A DNA stretch of 64,000 nt from positions 3,224,001-3,288,000 of the forward strand of contig NZ_CP061771.1 in assembly GCF_011751885.2 (NCBI RefSeq), read 5' to 3'. A program made the translations under genes and the position numbers. Shown piece after piece: positions 34,820 to 44,389 of this stretch. The notes under the pieces are model-generated. The model saw only the letters and a list, made by a program, of their open reading frames with translations, was not told where the DNA came from and searched no databases. Origin of the DNA: Salinibacterium sp. ZJ450. GTDB lineage: Bacteria; Actinomycetota; Actinomycetes; Actinomycetales; Microbacteriaceae. Numbering within the stretch: position 1 is the first letter of the stretch; every line of letters begins with the position of its first letter.

Positions 34820-37120
34820 TCAGGGTACAGCGATCAGAACATCCTCCAGGAGTTCCGAGCCGACAACAGCGATCTCCGCATCGATCCGGTACCCGGTGAC
34901 CGGGCAGAGGTACTCGCGGAGAACGAACCGGTCGGCGCTCTCAACGTCCGCCGGGTCGAACTCCGGTCCAATGTCGCGCATCCTCGTTTCCCGCACGACA
35001 GCGTTTGGCCTGTAGCTCTCGCTCGAACGGCCGAGGTCTGCACCGTTGCTCCACCAGCGGCCGTCAACCGCATGTAACACGTCTCCGATCTGCACGGCGC
35101 CGTCGGGTGCCTCGAGCTCGGCCTCCGGCTCTCGCCCGAGGCGTTCCCGGCGCGTGGCGAGCCGCTCCGTTTGTGTCGCCGTGTGGTCGATCCGCCCGTC
35201 GGTGATCACCACACCAAACACGCGCTTCGCGGTCTCGGGTGTGCTGAGGCCACCCACGATGTCGGCGAGAACCAACTCCGGGTCGCGCAACAACGGGTCG
35301 CCGTAGCCAGCGGCAGCAGGAGAGGTCCACTCGATCACGTCGCCGTCCGCAAACGCGAACATGCCCTTGAACGTAAGGATCTCCTCCTCGCCGGTCACGT
35401 CGTCGATCCCGCCGATACCGATACTCTGGCCGAGCAGGTCGATAGCGTCGGTGGCGTGCTTTACCCTCGCCCGCGCGATCGACCCGGGATTGCCGCCGAA
35501 CAGGCCCTGCCCGTTGCTGAAGCTCTCGTTCACGTACCAGAAGATCTGGCCACCGAGCGCGCCGTGCACGAGCATTGTCTCGCGGAAGCCGACGCCGGCG
35601 CGATATCGACCGCTGCCATCGAGGCCGGCCTCGCGCAGCCGCCGACCGAGCAACACGAAAGGCATGCCCGATTCCAGCTGCTCCGCGTTCTCGATGGCAC
35701 TGTCCGGTATCCACCATTGCCCGCCAGCGTCGACACCGTCGCGGGTTGCGCGACCTGCGAGCGAGCCCATGAGTCCGTCAGTGTTCTGATGGATGAATTG
35801 CTGCCCGGCGGAGGTCAGGCCGCCGCCGATCAATGAGGCGAGGTTCGCCGACGGTGCCCCCAGGGTCAGCTCTCGAGTGCCGCTCGTGCCACTGGCGAGC
35901 ATCTTGCACACCGCCGTCGCCGCGCAGCTGAGCACCTGCATCACCGTCGACACGCCCGAGGGGCTCACCGCCGCTGGGTAGTCCGCGCAGTTGAGTAGCC
36001 CCGGAATCGGGCGAATGTCGATGAGACGGTAGGCTCCACCGTATGCTCCGGCGAGGTCGGGGATAAGCTGCTGCGTAAGCACCGCTTCCGCGATACCGGC
36101 GAAGCCCGCGTAGGTGAGGTTGATTGAGCCGGTCTGCGGATCGGTGCCCGCATTGTCGACAATGATCCGGTCATTCCTCTTCGTGACGTTCACCTGGTAG
36201 GCGTACAAATTTTTATCGCCCGGCAGCGCACCCTCGGTGTAAATGCGGTGTGACCAGCGACCGTCCGGGATCTTCGCGATCCGGTCGGCGAACACCTTTT
36301 CGCCCGCGTCGAGCAGTCGGCGCATCACGCCTTTCACGACGTCGGCGCCGTACCGGTCGACGAGTTTCAGTACCTTCTCGCGGGTGGCCTGGATCGCACC
36401 GATCGCGGCCCGGAGGTCCATCCGGCTGTAGTGAGGCACCCGTGACTGGCGAACGAACGCGTGCTCCACGTCCTCACGCATCCTGCCGTCTTCGACCAGT
36501 CGCAGTGGCGGCCACGAGGACGGGTCTGCAAACGCGTCCGCGGCGGTGGTCACCTGACTGCCCGGCATCGACCCGCCGACGTCCTGGAAGTGCTGTGCGT
36601 TGGACAGCCAGCAGAACAGTTCGCCGTCCGCAAACACCGGAGTTACCAGCGATACATCGGACTGGTGTGATGCGCCGATGTAGGGGTCGTTGCTGAGCCA
36701 GATGTCGCCGTCGTTCAGTCCGTTCTCGGTGTGGTGCTCGAGGATGTACCTCACGGTCAGCGCGTTCTGGTTCGAGAAGTACTGCACCCCGGACCCGAGG
36801 TAGACGAGATCACCGGTCTCGGTCATCATCGACGACTGGAAGTCGCGGGCGACCATTACCACCGGTGACATCGACAGCCGCGCGATGGTGTCGCCGTGTT
36901 CGAGGTTGGCGCTCATCAGCGCGTACCGGATGACCTCGTAGGTGACCGCGTCGACGTCCGTCGGCGCCGGGTCATGCATCGTCACCGCGGGTGAGTACTT
37001 CGGCGGGTCCGATGGGATGTAGCCGCGCGCGGTGCCGTCCCACGTCACGGATCGGAACGCTACCTCGGTGCTGAACCGGTCGTGCTGGTCGGTGCCTGGT
37101 TGGGTGTCGGTGAGGGTCAT
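34820..37120 (-). CDS. hyuB: Hydantoinase B/oxoprolinase-family protein
   Basis: A 766-residue protein with DGDIWLSNDPYIGASHQSDV and a central VSPSGVSTVMQVLS near the middle, typical of HyuB. Family members pair with HyuA in ATP-dependent hydrolysis of hydantoins/lactams or, in the acetone/acetophenone carboxylase branch, carboxylation of ketones. It is longer than a simple HyuB (about 520-600) with a C-terminal extension (from about residue 600 on) that ends LREYLCPVTGYRIDAEIA. The ATG overlaps the HyuA stop in ATGA. Substrate is unassigned; a keto or lactam intermediate is likely. Confidence 0.92.
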   Translation of the reverse strand: MTLTDTQPGTDQHDRFSTEVAFRSVTWDGTARGYIPSDPPKYSPAVTMHDPAPTDVDAVTYEVIRYALMSANLEHGDTIARLSMSPVVMVARDFQSSMMTETGDLVYLGSGVQYFSNQNALTVRYILEHHTENGLNDGDIWLSNDPYIGASHQSDVSLVTPVFADGELFCWLSNAQHFQDVGGSMPGSQVTTAADAFADPSSWPPLRLVEDGRMREDVEHAFVRQSRVPHYSRMDLRAAIGAIQATREKVLKLVDRYGADVVKGVMRRLLDAGEKVFADRIAKIPDGRWSHRIYTEGALPGDKNLYAYQVNVTKRNDRIIVDNAGTDPQTGSINLTYAGFAGIAEAVLTQQLIPDLAGAYGGAYRLIDIRPIPGLLNCADYPAAVSPSGVSTVMQVLSCAATAVCKMLASGTSGTRELTLGAPSANLASLIGGGLTSAGQQFIHQNTDGLMGSLAGRATRDGVDAGGQWWIPDSAIENAEQLESGMPFVLLGRRLREAGLDGSGRYRAGVGFRETMLVHGALGGQIFWYVNESFSNGQGLFGGNPGSIARARVKHATDAIDLLGQSIGIGGIDDVTGEEEILTFKGMFAFADGDVIEWTSPAAAGYGDPLLRDPELVLADIVGGLSTPETAKRVFGVVITDGRIDHTATQTERLATRRERLGREPEAELEAPDGAVQIGDVLHAVDGRWWSNGADLGRSSESYRPNAVVRETRMRDIGPEFDPADVESADRFVLREYLCPVTGYRIDAEIAVVGSELLEDVLIAVP

Positions 37121-39216
37121 GCTCGGGTCTCCTGCTTCTGGGTGTGGAGGATGCAGTTGGCGTAGGTGTCGGTTTCCAGCGACTGGCCTGGGGCGACCGC
37201 GATGGTGGTGTGCGGCAGTTGCACGAGCGCAGGGCCCTGAATGGTGACGCCCAGAGCGGGCGGACCGTCATACACGTTGGTCGGAATCCATCTCTCGTGC
37301 CCCGGCCAGAACACCTCCCGTTCCCGTGCGGGTTCGGTTTCACCGGCTGTCGGTTTGGCCGTCGGCGCGGTTTGCAGCGGCACAGACGCCATCACCCGGA
37401 TGGTGAAGATCTCCGAGGCGTGCAGCACCGACAATGCGGTAGCGCTGTACAGGCGGGAGTACTCCTCGGCGAACGTCGCCGACAGCGTGTCGCTGAACGA
37501 CTCGTCGACGGGGCCGGAGGGAACCGGCAGGTTCAACTCCTGCAGGTACTGCTCGGCGTACCGGGCCTGCGCGGTGCGGGTGAGCCGCACCTGCTCCTCC
37601 TTGAACCCGGCCGCGACCATCTGCTTCACCGCGCGTTCCTCGAGTCGGCCGATCACGTCCGCCAGAGCATCGGTGTCGAACGGGGCACGGATCGCACATT
37701 CCTCCTCGAATACCTCCATCGCGTCGCTCGCCGCGATTCCGTACGCGGAGAGGGTGGATGCGCCGTTACCCATCGGGATCACGACCTGGTCAATGTCGAG
37801 CTCGTGCGCGAACGCGAACGCGTGCAGCGGACCCGCCCCACCGAACGCGTACAGCGCGAAGTCCCGCGGGTCCAGGCCCTGCTCGATGGTGCGCTGCCGG
37901 ATCAGGATCGCCGCGCTGTGGCTGTTCACCCGCAGAATGCCCGAAGCCGCCTCCTCCAGCGAGAGTTCCGCCTCTTCGGCGATCTTCTGCACCGCAGCGA
38001 CCGCCGCCGCCTTGTCGAGCTTCATCGCACTGCCGAGGAACCGGTCGGGGTCGATGAAGCCGAGCACCACGTCCGCGTCGGTGACCGTCGGCAGGGTGCC
38101 GGTGCCGTAACACGCGGGCCCCGGGTTCGAGCCGGCCGATTCCGGGCCGACCCGCAAGCCCCCGCTGTGCTGGTCGACCCGTGCGATGGACCCGCCACCG
38201 CAGGCGATGGAGCGCACATCCAGCTGAGGGATCTTGAACGTGTACTGGTCGATGATCTTCTCGCTGGTGAGCACCGGACGCCCGTCGACGAGAAGCCCCA
38301 CTTCGAACGAGGTGCCGCCCATGTCGGTGGCGATGACGTTCTTGTGACCGGTGCGCCTGGCGATGAACGCCGTGCCGGCGAGTCCGCCCGCCGGGCCGGA
38401 TCCGATCGTCTGCACCGGACGGTGCCGCGCGGTCTCCACCGGCAGCACACCGCCGTTGGACTGCATGATGAACACCGGGGTCTTCAGCCCGCGCTCCTGC
38501 AACGCCGTCTCAAGCGCGCCAAGGTAGCGGCTGGAAGCGGGGCCAACGTAGGAGTTGATCACCGTCGCGACGGTGCGCTCGTACTCACCCAGCCGCGGTG
38601 CCGTCTCCGACGAGATGCTCACGAAGATATCCGGACGAATCTCATGCACCAGCTCACGCAGGCGCTGCTCGTGCACCGGGTTCCGGAACGCCCAGATCAG
38701 CGAGATCGAGACCGCATCGACGTTCTCCAGCAGGGGCCGGAGAATCTCCCGCGCCGCGTCATCGTCCAGCGCGGCCAGCACGCTGCCGTCAGCCAGCACC
38801 CGCTCGGCGACCTCGACCACGTCACGATGCGGCACAAGCGGCGCCGGTTTGTCCGTCGCGCGCACGTTCAGGAGGAGGTCTGCGGCGACTCCGGCAGTGC
38901 GACCGCGACCGCGCATGATCTGGAGGGCATCGCCGTGGCCCTTGGTCGCGACAAGCCCGACGCGCGCACCCTTGCGCTCAACCATCAGGTTCGTTCCGAT
39001 GGTCGTACCGTGACTGAACTCAGACGTGGCAGCGAGCAGCGACTCCAGCGTCTCGCCCGCCTCCTCGGCGAGGCGGGTCAAACCTTCGAGAACACCCTCG
39101 ACGGGGTTCGTGGCGTGTGTCGACAGCGCCTTGCCGTTGAACACGCGTCCCCGGTCATCGACGGCAACGCAGTCGCTGAACGTGCCGCCGATGTCAACAC
39201 CGATTGTGTAGGTCAT
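37117..39216 (-). CDS. hyuA: Hydantoinase A/oxoprolinase-family protein
   Basis: A 699-residue ATPase-fold protein beginning YTIGVDIGGTFSDCVAVDD, the phosphate-binding motif of the family. Next come FSHGTTIGTNLMVERKGARV, MQSNGGVLPVETARHRPVQT with IGSGPAGG, ATDMGGTSFEVGLL and PNPGPACYG-like SNPGPACYG. It activates the substrate by phosphorylation in known relatives. The ATG lies about 10 nt after GGAGT. Followed by HyuB with a 4-nt overlap, preceded after 168 nt by the NTF2 gene. Confidence 0.94.
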   Translation of the reverse strand: MTYTIGVDIGGTFSDCVAVDDRGRVFNGKALSTHATNPVEGVLEGLTRLAEEAGETLESLLAATSEFSHGTTIGTNLMVERKGARVGLVATKGHGDALQIMRGRGRTAGVAADLLLNVRATDKPAPLVPHRDVVEVAERVLADGSVLAALDDDAAREILRPLLENVDAVSISLIWAFRNPVHEQRLRELVHEIRPDIFVSISSETAPRLGEYERTVATVINSYVGPASSRYLGALETALQERGLKTPVFIMQSNGGVLPVETARHRPVQTIGSGPAGGLAGTAFIARRTGHKNVIATDMGGTSFEVGLLVDGRPVLTSEKIIDQYTFKIPQLDVRSIACGGGSIARVDQHSGGLRVGPESAGSNPGPACYGTGTLPTVTDADVVLGFIDPDRFLGSAMKLDKAAAVAAVQKIAEEAELSLEEAASGILRVNSHSAAILIRQRTIEQGLDPRDFALYAFGGAGPLHAFAFAHELDIDQVVIPMGNGASTLSAYGIAASDAMEVFEEECAIRAPFDTDALADVIGRLEERAVKQMVAAGFKEEQVRLTRTAQARYAEQYLQELNLPVPSGPVDESFSDTLSATFAEEYSRLYSATALSVLHASEIFTIRVMASVPLQTAPTAKPTAGETEPAREREVFWPGHERWIPTNVYDGPPALGVTIQGPALVQLPHTTIAVAPGQSLETDTYANCILHTQKQETRA

Positions 39217-39384
39217 GCGCGTCCGACTCCGGGGGTGATCGGGCCGAAGGCCTCCGAGTTGAGTAGTTTCATTTGCATCATTGCACTCCTATTCATCATT
39301 GAACGGTCTCAAAGTAGCCGTCCCGAACCCGGGGGTCAATGATGTGAGCGAACCGGCCGGAGACGGCGTGGTGTATCGCCGTGC

Positions 39385-39828
39385 TCAGGGCGCGATAGCC
39401 CTCACGTCGTCGTAGCCCGCGCTCCAGGCTCCACCGGTCCAGCGCACGCGCGCCGTGCGCTTGGCGATCCGCCACCCGGCGCGGGTGTTGTGCCACGTGT
39501 CGAGGTAGTCACCGCTGCGCGGAAGTCCAGTGGCCTGATCGATCGTCAGCCACTTGCTGATGGACTTGACCGCGTCGCCATCGTGAAACACCCAGGCGTT
39601 CGTCAGGAGGTGGAACGGCGGATGGACGGCGTCTCCGAGTGCGAGAAACTCCTTCAGTTGAGACAAGCCGCGGTACAGCGGACCGCCCACGCTCGTCACG
39701 TCGAAGGACGCATCATCGAGAAAGACATCTGCCAAGCCGGCGAAATCACGCCCATCCATGACATGGCCGTACCGGGCCAGCACCTGCGTGATCTCGAACC
39801 GATCCTCGACACTCAGACTTTCATGCAT
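39385..39828 (-). CDS. NTF2-fold (SnoaL-like) protein
   Basis: A 147-residue SnoaL_4-like protein: EDRFEITQVLARYGHVMDGR, DFAGLADVFLDDASFDVTSV and HLLTNAWVFHDGDAVKS. The ATG at 39828 is chosen because family members start with this helix; a longer form from 39858 is possible. It leads the HyuA/HyuB transcript and diverges from the LLM gene at 39953 with an AT-rich 124-bp promoter region. Confidence 0.86.
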   Translation of the reverse strand: MHESLSVEDRFEITQVLARYGHVMDGRDFAGLADVFLDDASFDVTSVGGPLYRGLSQLKEFLALGDAVHPPFHLLTNAWVFHDGDAVKSISKWLTIDQATGLPRSGDYLDTWHNTRAGWRIAKRTARVRWTGGAWSAGYDDVRAIAP

Positions 39829-39952
39829 AATCCACAACCATCCCTTTCTTAGTTGCAATGTTTGAAATCATTACGTTCAGGTAGTCTGGCTCGCAACCGT
39901 AGTCTCTACGTCGAACCAATGTCGCCAACGTAGGCGCATCAAGGAGGTACCC

Positions 39953-41293
39953 GTGTCTCGCACGGACCACATGGTCTTCACCGCATTCGTCTCCGCCTCA
40001 GCTACGAAGGGCGGGCTGACGTCCTGGATGCATAAACGAGCCGATCGCGGGATCCTGGACGCCAAGTTCTACATCAACCTCGCTCAGGAGCTCGAGCGCA
40101 CGGGCTTCGACCTCATGTTCTTCGACGATCGTCTCGCGATGCCGGCGGCCTACCAGGGTTCGATCCAGGAGACGATCGATCGAGGTTCCCGTGCGATCAA
40201 GCTCGACCTGATCACGATCCTTGGCATGCTTTCCGGGCACACCGAGCGAATCGGCCTCGGCGGCACCTACTCGACGACATACACCTCGCCATTTCACGTG
40301 GCGCGCAAGTTCGCGACTCTTGATCACCTCTCGAACGGGAGGGCTGTCTGGAACATCGTCACCTCGTTGAACGAAGACGAAGCGGCGAACTTCGGCACGG
40401 AGTACCTCAACCCTGAACAGCGCTACGACCGCGCCGATGAGTTCGTCGAGATCGTGACGCAGCTGTGGGAGTCCTGGGACAAGGACGCGCTGGAAATGGA
40501 TCGCCTCACCGGACGGTTCGCCAAGCCCGATTCGGTGCACACGATCGACTACGAGGGCGAGTTTCTCTCCTCGCGGGGGCCGCTGACAGTGCCGCGCCCG
40601 CCGCAGGGCTGGCCGACGCTGCTCCAGGCCGGGCAGTCAGGACGCGGGCAGCAGTTCGCGTCGCAATGGGCCGACATCGTCTTCACCAGCCAGCACAACC
40701 TGGCGACAGCCAGTGATTACTACGCCGGGCTGCAAGCGCAATTCAGCGCGGACTCCCGGCCCTCCGGAACCGTCAAGATCTTGCCCGCAGTCCTGCCCAT
40801 CGTTGGCGAGACCGAGGACATCGCCGAGGCGAAGGAAGCCTACTTCGATTCGCTGTTCGAGCCGGGCGAGCAGCTGGTGACCCTCTCCGAGCAGGCAAAC
40901 TTCGATTTCGCGAAGCTACCGATGAACGAGCCGCTGACCGACGAGCTGCTGGACACTTTCACCGGCACGAAAGGCTCTCTGCAGGGGTACGTCAAGGGCG
41001 CGCGGCTCAAATTCGGCGAAGATGCGACCCTCAACGATGTCATCGAGTCGCGGCGCAAGCAGGGCGGTGCACGCTTCGTCGGGGATCCCGTGCAGGTCGC
41101 GGACGGCCTGGAGGAATGGTTCCAGGGCTATGGCTGCGACGGCTTCGCCATCATGGCGACGGACATGCCCGGCTCCTTCGAGGACTTCGGTCGACTCGTG
41201 ATGCCGGAGCTGCGGCGACGCGGACTTGTTGCCCAGGACCCCGCACAGCAAGGGACACTCCGCGAACGCCTTGGGCTGCAGCAGCGAGGCTGA
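39953..41293 (+). CDS. LLM monooxygenase, NtaA/SnaA/DszA family
   Basis: A 446-residue paralogue of 28316-29665, roughly two thirds identical by eye over the whole length. LMFFDDRLAMPAAYQGS, YSTTYTSPFHVARKFATLDH, GRAVWNIVTSLN and SSRGPLTVPRPPQGWPTLLQ are conserved. It starts at GTG behind GGAGGTACCC. It requires reduced FMN from a separate reductase. It leads the 39953-47645 operon, which also holds a BVMO and a second LLM enzyme, so the operon has three flavin oxygenases. Confidence 0.93.
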   Translation: MSRTDHMVFTAFVSASATKGGLTSWMHKRADRGILDAKFYINLAQELERTGFDLMFFDDRLAMPAAYQGSIQETIDRGSRAIKLDLITILGMLSGHTERIGLGGTYSTTYTSPFHVARKFATLDHLSNGRAVWNIVTSLNEDEAANFGTEYLNPEQRYDRADEFVEIVTQLWESWDKDALEMDRLTGRFAKPDSVHTIDYEGEFLSSRGPLTVPRPPQGWPTLLQAGQSGRGQQFASQWADIVFTSQHNLATASDYYAGLQAQFSADSRPSGTVKILPAVLPIVGETEDIAEAKEAYFDSLFEPGEQLVTLSEQANFDFAKLPMNEPLTDELLDTFTGTKGSLQGYVKGARLKFGEDATLNDVIESRRKQGGARFVGDPVQVADGLEEWFQGYGCDGFAIMATDMPGSFEDFGRLVMPELRRRGLVAQDPAQQGTLRERLGLQQRG

Positions 41294-41343
41294 AAATCGG
41301 ACGGCCCGCGGGCCCCACAGGATAGAAAGGCGAGCACGACGTC

Positions 41344-42549
41344 GTGACGCACCATAAGAAGGGGCCGCTCAGCGGTGTCCGAGTCCTCGAGTTCGCGGGT
41401 CTCGCGCCATCGCCGTATGCGGCGATGATTCTGGCTGACCTCGGGGCTGACGTCATCCGAGTCGATCGACCTCCGACCGGAGACGAGATCACGATGGATC
41501 CTCGGGTCAACCTGGTCAACCGCGGGAAGCGCTCGGTCGCACTCGATCTGCGCCACGACTCGTCGAAGTCGGTGGTCACCGAGCTGATCAAGAACTCCGA
41601 CATCCTCATCGAGGGATTCCGGCCCGGAGTGATGGAGCGACTCGGATTCGGACCCGACGAGGCATTGGCAGTCAACCCGCGGCTCGTCTACGGACGCATG
41701 ACCGGATGGGGACAGGACGGCCCATACAAGATGGCAGCCGGTCACGACATCGCCTATATCGCGGTCACGGGAACCCTGCACGCGATCGGCGATGAGGATC
41801 CCGTAATCCCGTTGAACCTGGTCGGAGACTTTGGCGGCGGCGGTGCCTTTCTCGCCATCGGAGTTCTGGCGGCGCTGCACGAAGCGCGAACAGCGGGAAC
41901 CGGTCAGGTCGTCGACGCGGCGATGGTCGATGGCGCGGCGAGCCTGGCCACCATCATCTACTCGCTGCTGAACGCAAACCGCTGGGAGGACCGCCGCAGC
42001 TCGAACCTGCTCGATGGGGGAACCCCTTTCTACTCCGTTTATCGCACCGCAGATGACAAGCACGTCGCCGTGGGCGCCATCGAACCGAAGTTCTTCGCCG
42101 AGTTCGTCTCGGGCCTCGGAGTCGACATCCCGTTGTCGGCGCAGTACGACAAAGCGGGCTGGGCGGATATGCGCGCGCGTTTCGCGGAACGCATCATTCA
42201 GCGAACCCAGGCCGAGTGGGTCGACACGTTCGAGGGGACCGACGCGTGCGTCTCCCCCGTTCTCTCGCTCAGAGACGCACCCACCGACCCGCACGTGCGC
42301 GAACGCGGCACGCTCATCGAGACGGATGGCGCAATCCAGCCGGGTATCGCGCCGCGGTTCCCCGCCTACAACCTCGTCCCGCCGCCACCGGGCAGTTCCC
42401 CACTGCCCGGTGCGCACACGCGTGAGGTCCTCACCGAGCTCGGCATCGCTGACATCGACGAGTTCATCGCTTCCGGGGCAGGAACCGAAACAGACAGCCG
42501 GACGTCAACGTCGATGTCCATGACGGCAGAATCGAGAAGCAATGACTGA
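41344..42549 (+). CDS. CaiB/BaiF CoA-transferase family, alpha-methylacyl-CoA racemase-like
   Basis: A 401-residue class III protein. LEFAGLAPSPYAAMILADLG and RVDRPPTGD are followed by NRGKRSVALDLRH, GMTGWGQDGP-like GRMTGWGQDGPYKMAAGHD, and NLVGDFGGGGAFLAIGV, in which the Asp of the active site sits and which is close to alpha-methylacyl-CoA racemase. Racemisation of 2-methyl-branched acyl-CoA fits a terpenoid or steroid substrate. GTG start; overlaps the BVMO start by 8 nt. Confidence 0.9.
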   Translation: MTHHKKGPLSGVRVLEFAGLAPSPYAAMILADLGADVIRVDRPPTGDEITMDPRVNLVNRGKRSVALDLRHDSSKSVVTELIKNSDILIEGFRPGVMERLGFGPDEALAVNPRLVYGRMTGWGQDGPYKMAAGHDIAYIAVTGTLHAIGDEDPVIPLNLVGDFGGGGAFLAIGVLAALHEARTAGTGQVVDAAMVDGAASLATIIYSLLNANRWEDRRSSNLLDGGTPFYSVYRTADDKHVAVGAIEPKFFAEFVSGLGVDIPLSAQYDKAGWADMRARFAERIIQRTQAEWVDTFEGTDACVSPVLSLRDAPTDPHVRERGTLIETDGAIQPGIAPRFPAYNLVPPPPGSSPLPGAHTREVLTELGIADIDEFIASGAGTETDSRTSTSMSMTAESRSND

Positions 42550-44389
42550 CACCCAAGTGACAGCTGGCGCCCTCGAAATGGCGCGCGAAGCCTACCGCCG
42601 CGAGCGAGAAAAGCGGGTTCGCGACGAGGGAAACGAGCAGTTCATTGACACCGATGGCGTGTACTCGGACTTCCAGCGCGACCACTACGCGGATCCGGAC
42701 TTCACCCGCGACCCGATCACCGAGACCGTCGAGGTCGTCATCGTGGGTGGCGGCATCGGCGGTCTCCTCGCCGGCGCACGGCTGCGGGAGGCGGGCTACA
42801 ACACGATCCGGGTGATCGAGAAGGGATCCGACTTCGGCGGCACGTGGTACTGGAACCGGTACCCCGGCGCTCAGTGCGACACGGAGTCATATATCTATCT
42901 GCCGCTCCTGGAGGAGCTCGGCTTTGTCCCCAGTGAGAAGTACGCGCATCAGCCCGAGATCCTCGACCACCTCCGGTCGGTCGGTCGGCATTACGGCCTC
43001 TATGACGGCGCCCTGTTCCAGACGACGGCGACCGACATGGCCTGGGACGAGGCCGAGGCCGAGTGGGTGCTGTCGACGGACCGCGGCGACCAGATTCGCG
43101 CCAAGTACCTCATCCTGTCGACGGGCGATCAACACAAGCCGCGTCTGCCCGCCGTGCCCGGTATCCTCAGCTTCGCCGGAAAGATGTTCCACACGAGCCG
43201 CTGGGACCGCGAGTACGCCGGCGACGACCTCTCGGGCTTGGCCGGCAAGCGCGTCGGCGTGATCGGCACCGGAGCGACCGGGGTGCAGGTGATCCCGAAC
43301 ATCGCCGCGCACGTGGGAGAACTGCTCGTGTTCCAGCGCACGCCCGCAACGATCTCGGTTCGGGACAACAAGCCGACTGGGCCGGACTGGGCCTCTGCGC
43401 TCGAGCCGGGTTGGCAACACCGGCGGTCAGCGAACTTCACCGCCTGCGTCACGGGGGTCGCGGTCGAGAATGACCTTGTCGGTGACGCGTGGACCCGCAC
43501 CATGATGGAGCTGAATGCCGCGGCTGCGGGGAAGACCGATCCATTCTCCGCAAACGAGCTCGTCGACTTCGCGATCATGGAGCGGATCCGCTCCCGCGTC
43601 GATGAGTCGGTGCGCGACCCCGACGCGGCTGCGGCCCTAAAGCCCTTTTACCGGTTCAACTGCAAACGCCCCACGTTCAACGACGACTACCTCCCCGCGT
43701 TCAACCTGCCCAACGTGCGGCTCATCGACACTGGCGGCCGCGGAGTCGAACGGATCACGCCGGACGGCATCATTGTCGACGGTGAGCTCCACGAGCTCGA
43801 CGTTTTGGTCTTCGCGACCGGATTCGACGTCGGCACCGCGTACACGCATTCCCGCAGCTTCGATCTGGTCGGGCGCGGTGGCGTTCGGCTCTCGGAGCGC
43901 TGGGCGAACGGCATGCGCACTTTCCACGGCCTACACGGGCGCGGGTTTCCGAACTGTTTCTTCCTCGGCTTCACTCAGACGGGGTTCTCTCCCAACTTCA
44001 CCCACACCCTGAATGAGCAGGCCTCCCACCTCGGTTACCTCCTCAGCGCTCTGCGAGAGCGCGGGGTCGGCGTTGTCGAGCCTTCGCAGCAGGCAGAAGA
44101 CGAATGGGTGCGGACCATCCGCGAGGGCCGTTCTCCATCCCAGCTGAAGTTCCTCCGCGAGTGCACGCCGAGTTACACCAACGGTGAAGGCAAGCCCGAC
44201 GATGAGAACCGGTTCGTTGCCGGACGCTACCCGGGTGGGCCGATCGAGTTCTTCGCGGTCCTGGCGCGATGGCGTGAGGCAGACAGCCTTGAGGGCCTCG
44301 AACTGACTCCTGCGGGCACTGAACGCGGCGAACAAGACCAACAGACAAGAGAGCCAGCCATGGCTCGTTACACGGGAGCACCTCAGTGA
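42542..44389 (+). CDS. Baeyer-Villiger monooxygenase (type I, FAD)
   Basis: A 615-residue flavin monooxygenase. A Rossmann motif VVIVGGGIGGL (66-76) follows a 60-residue N-terminal extension like that of cyclopentadecanone-type enzymes; FGGTWYWNRYPGAQCD is typical of the family, the BVMO fingerprint FAGKMFHTSRW is at 211-221, and VGVIGTGATG at 238-247 binds NADPH. It converts a (cyclic) ketone to an ester or lactone. It ends in GTGA overlap with the next LLM gene, so they are coupled. Confidence 0.95.
   Translation: MTDTQVTAGALEMAREAYRREREKRVRDEGNEQFIDTDGVYSDFQRDHYADPDFTRDPITETVEVVIVGGGIGGLLAGARLREAGYNTIRVIEKGSDFGGTWYWNRYPGAQCDTESYIYLPLLEELGFVPSEKYAHQPEILDHLRSVGRHYGLYDGALFQTTATDMAWDEAEAEWVLSTDRGDQIRAKYLILSTGDQHKPRLPAVPGILSFAGKMFHTSRWDREYAGDDLSGLAGKRVGVIGTGATGVQVIPNIAAHVGELLVFQRTPATISVRDNKPTGPDWASALEPGWQHRRSANFTACVTGVAVENDLVGDAWTRTMMELNAAAAGKTDPFSANELVDFAIMERIRSRVDESVRDPDAAAALKPFYRFNCKRPTFNDDYLPAFNLPNVRLIDTGGRGVERITPDGIIVDGELHELDVLVFATGFDVGTAYTHSRSFDLVGRGGVRLSERWANGMRTFHGLHGRGFPNCFFLGFTQTGFSPNFTHTLNEQASHLGYLLSALRERGVGVVEPSQQAEDEWVRTIREGRSPSQLKFLRECTPSYTNGEGKPDDENRFVAGRYPGGPIEFFAVLARWREADSLEGLELTPAGTERGEQDQQTREPAMARYTGAPQ

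Noticed and set aside
37144-39342. A 732-codon plus-strand frame opposite HyuA
   Set aside because: Antisense shadow caused by high GC in third positions; HyuA has all its family motifs and the opposite frame is Arg/His-rich without any domain.
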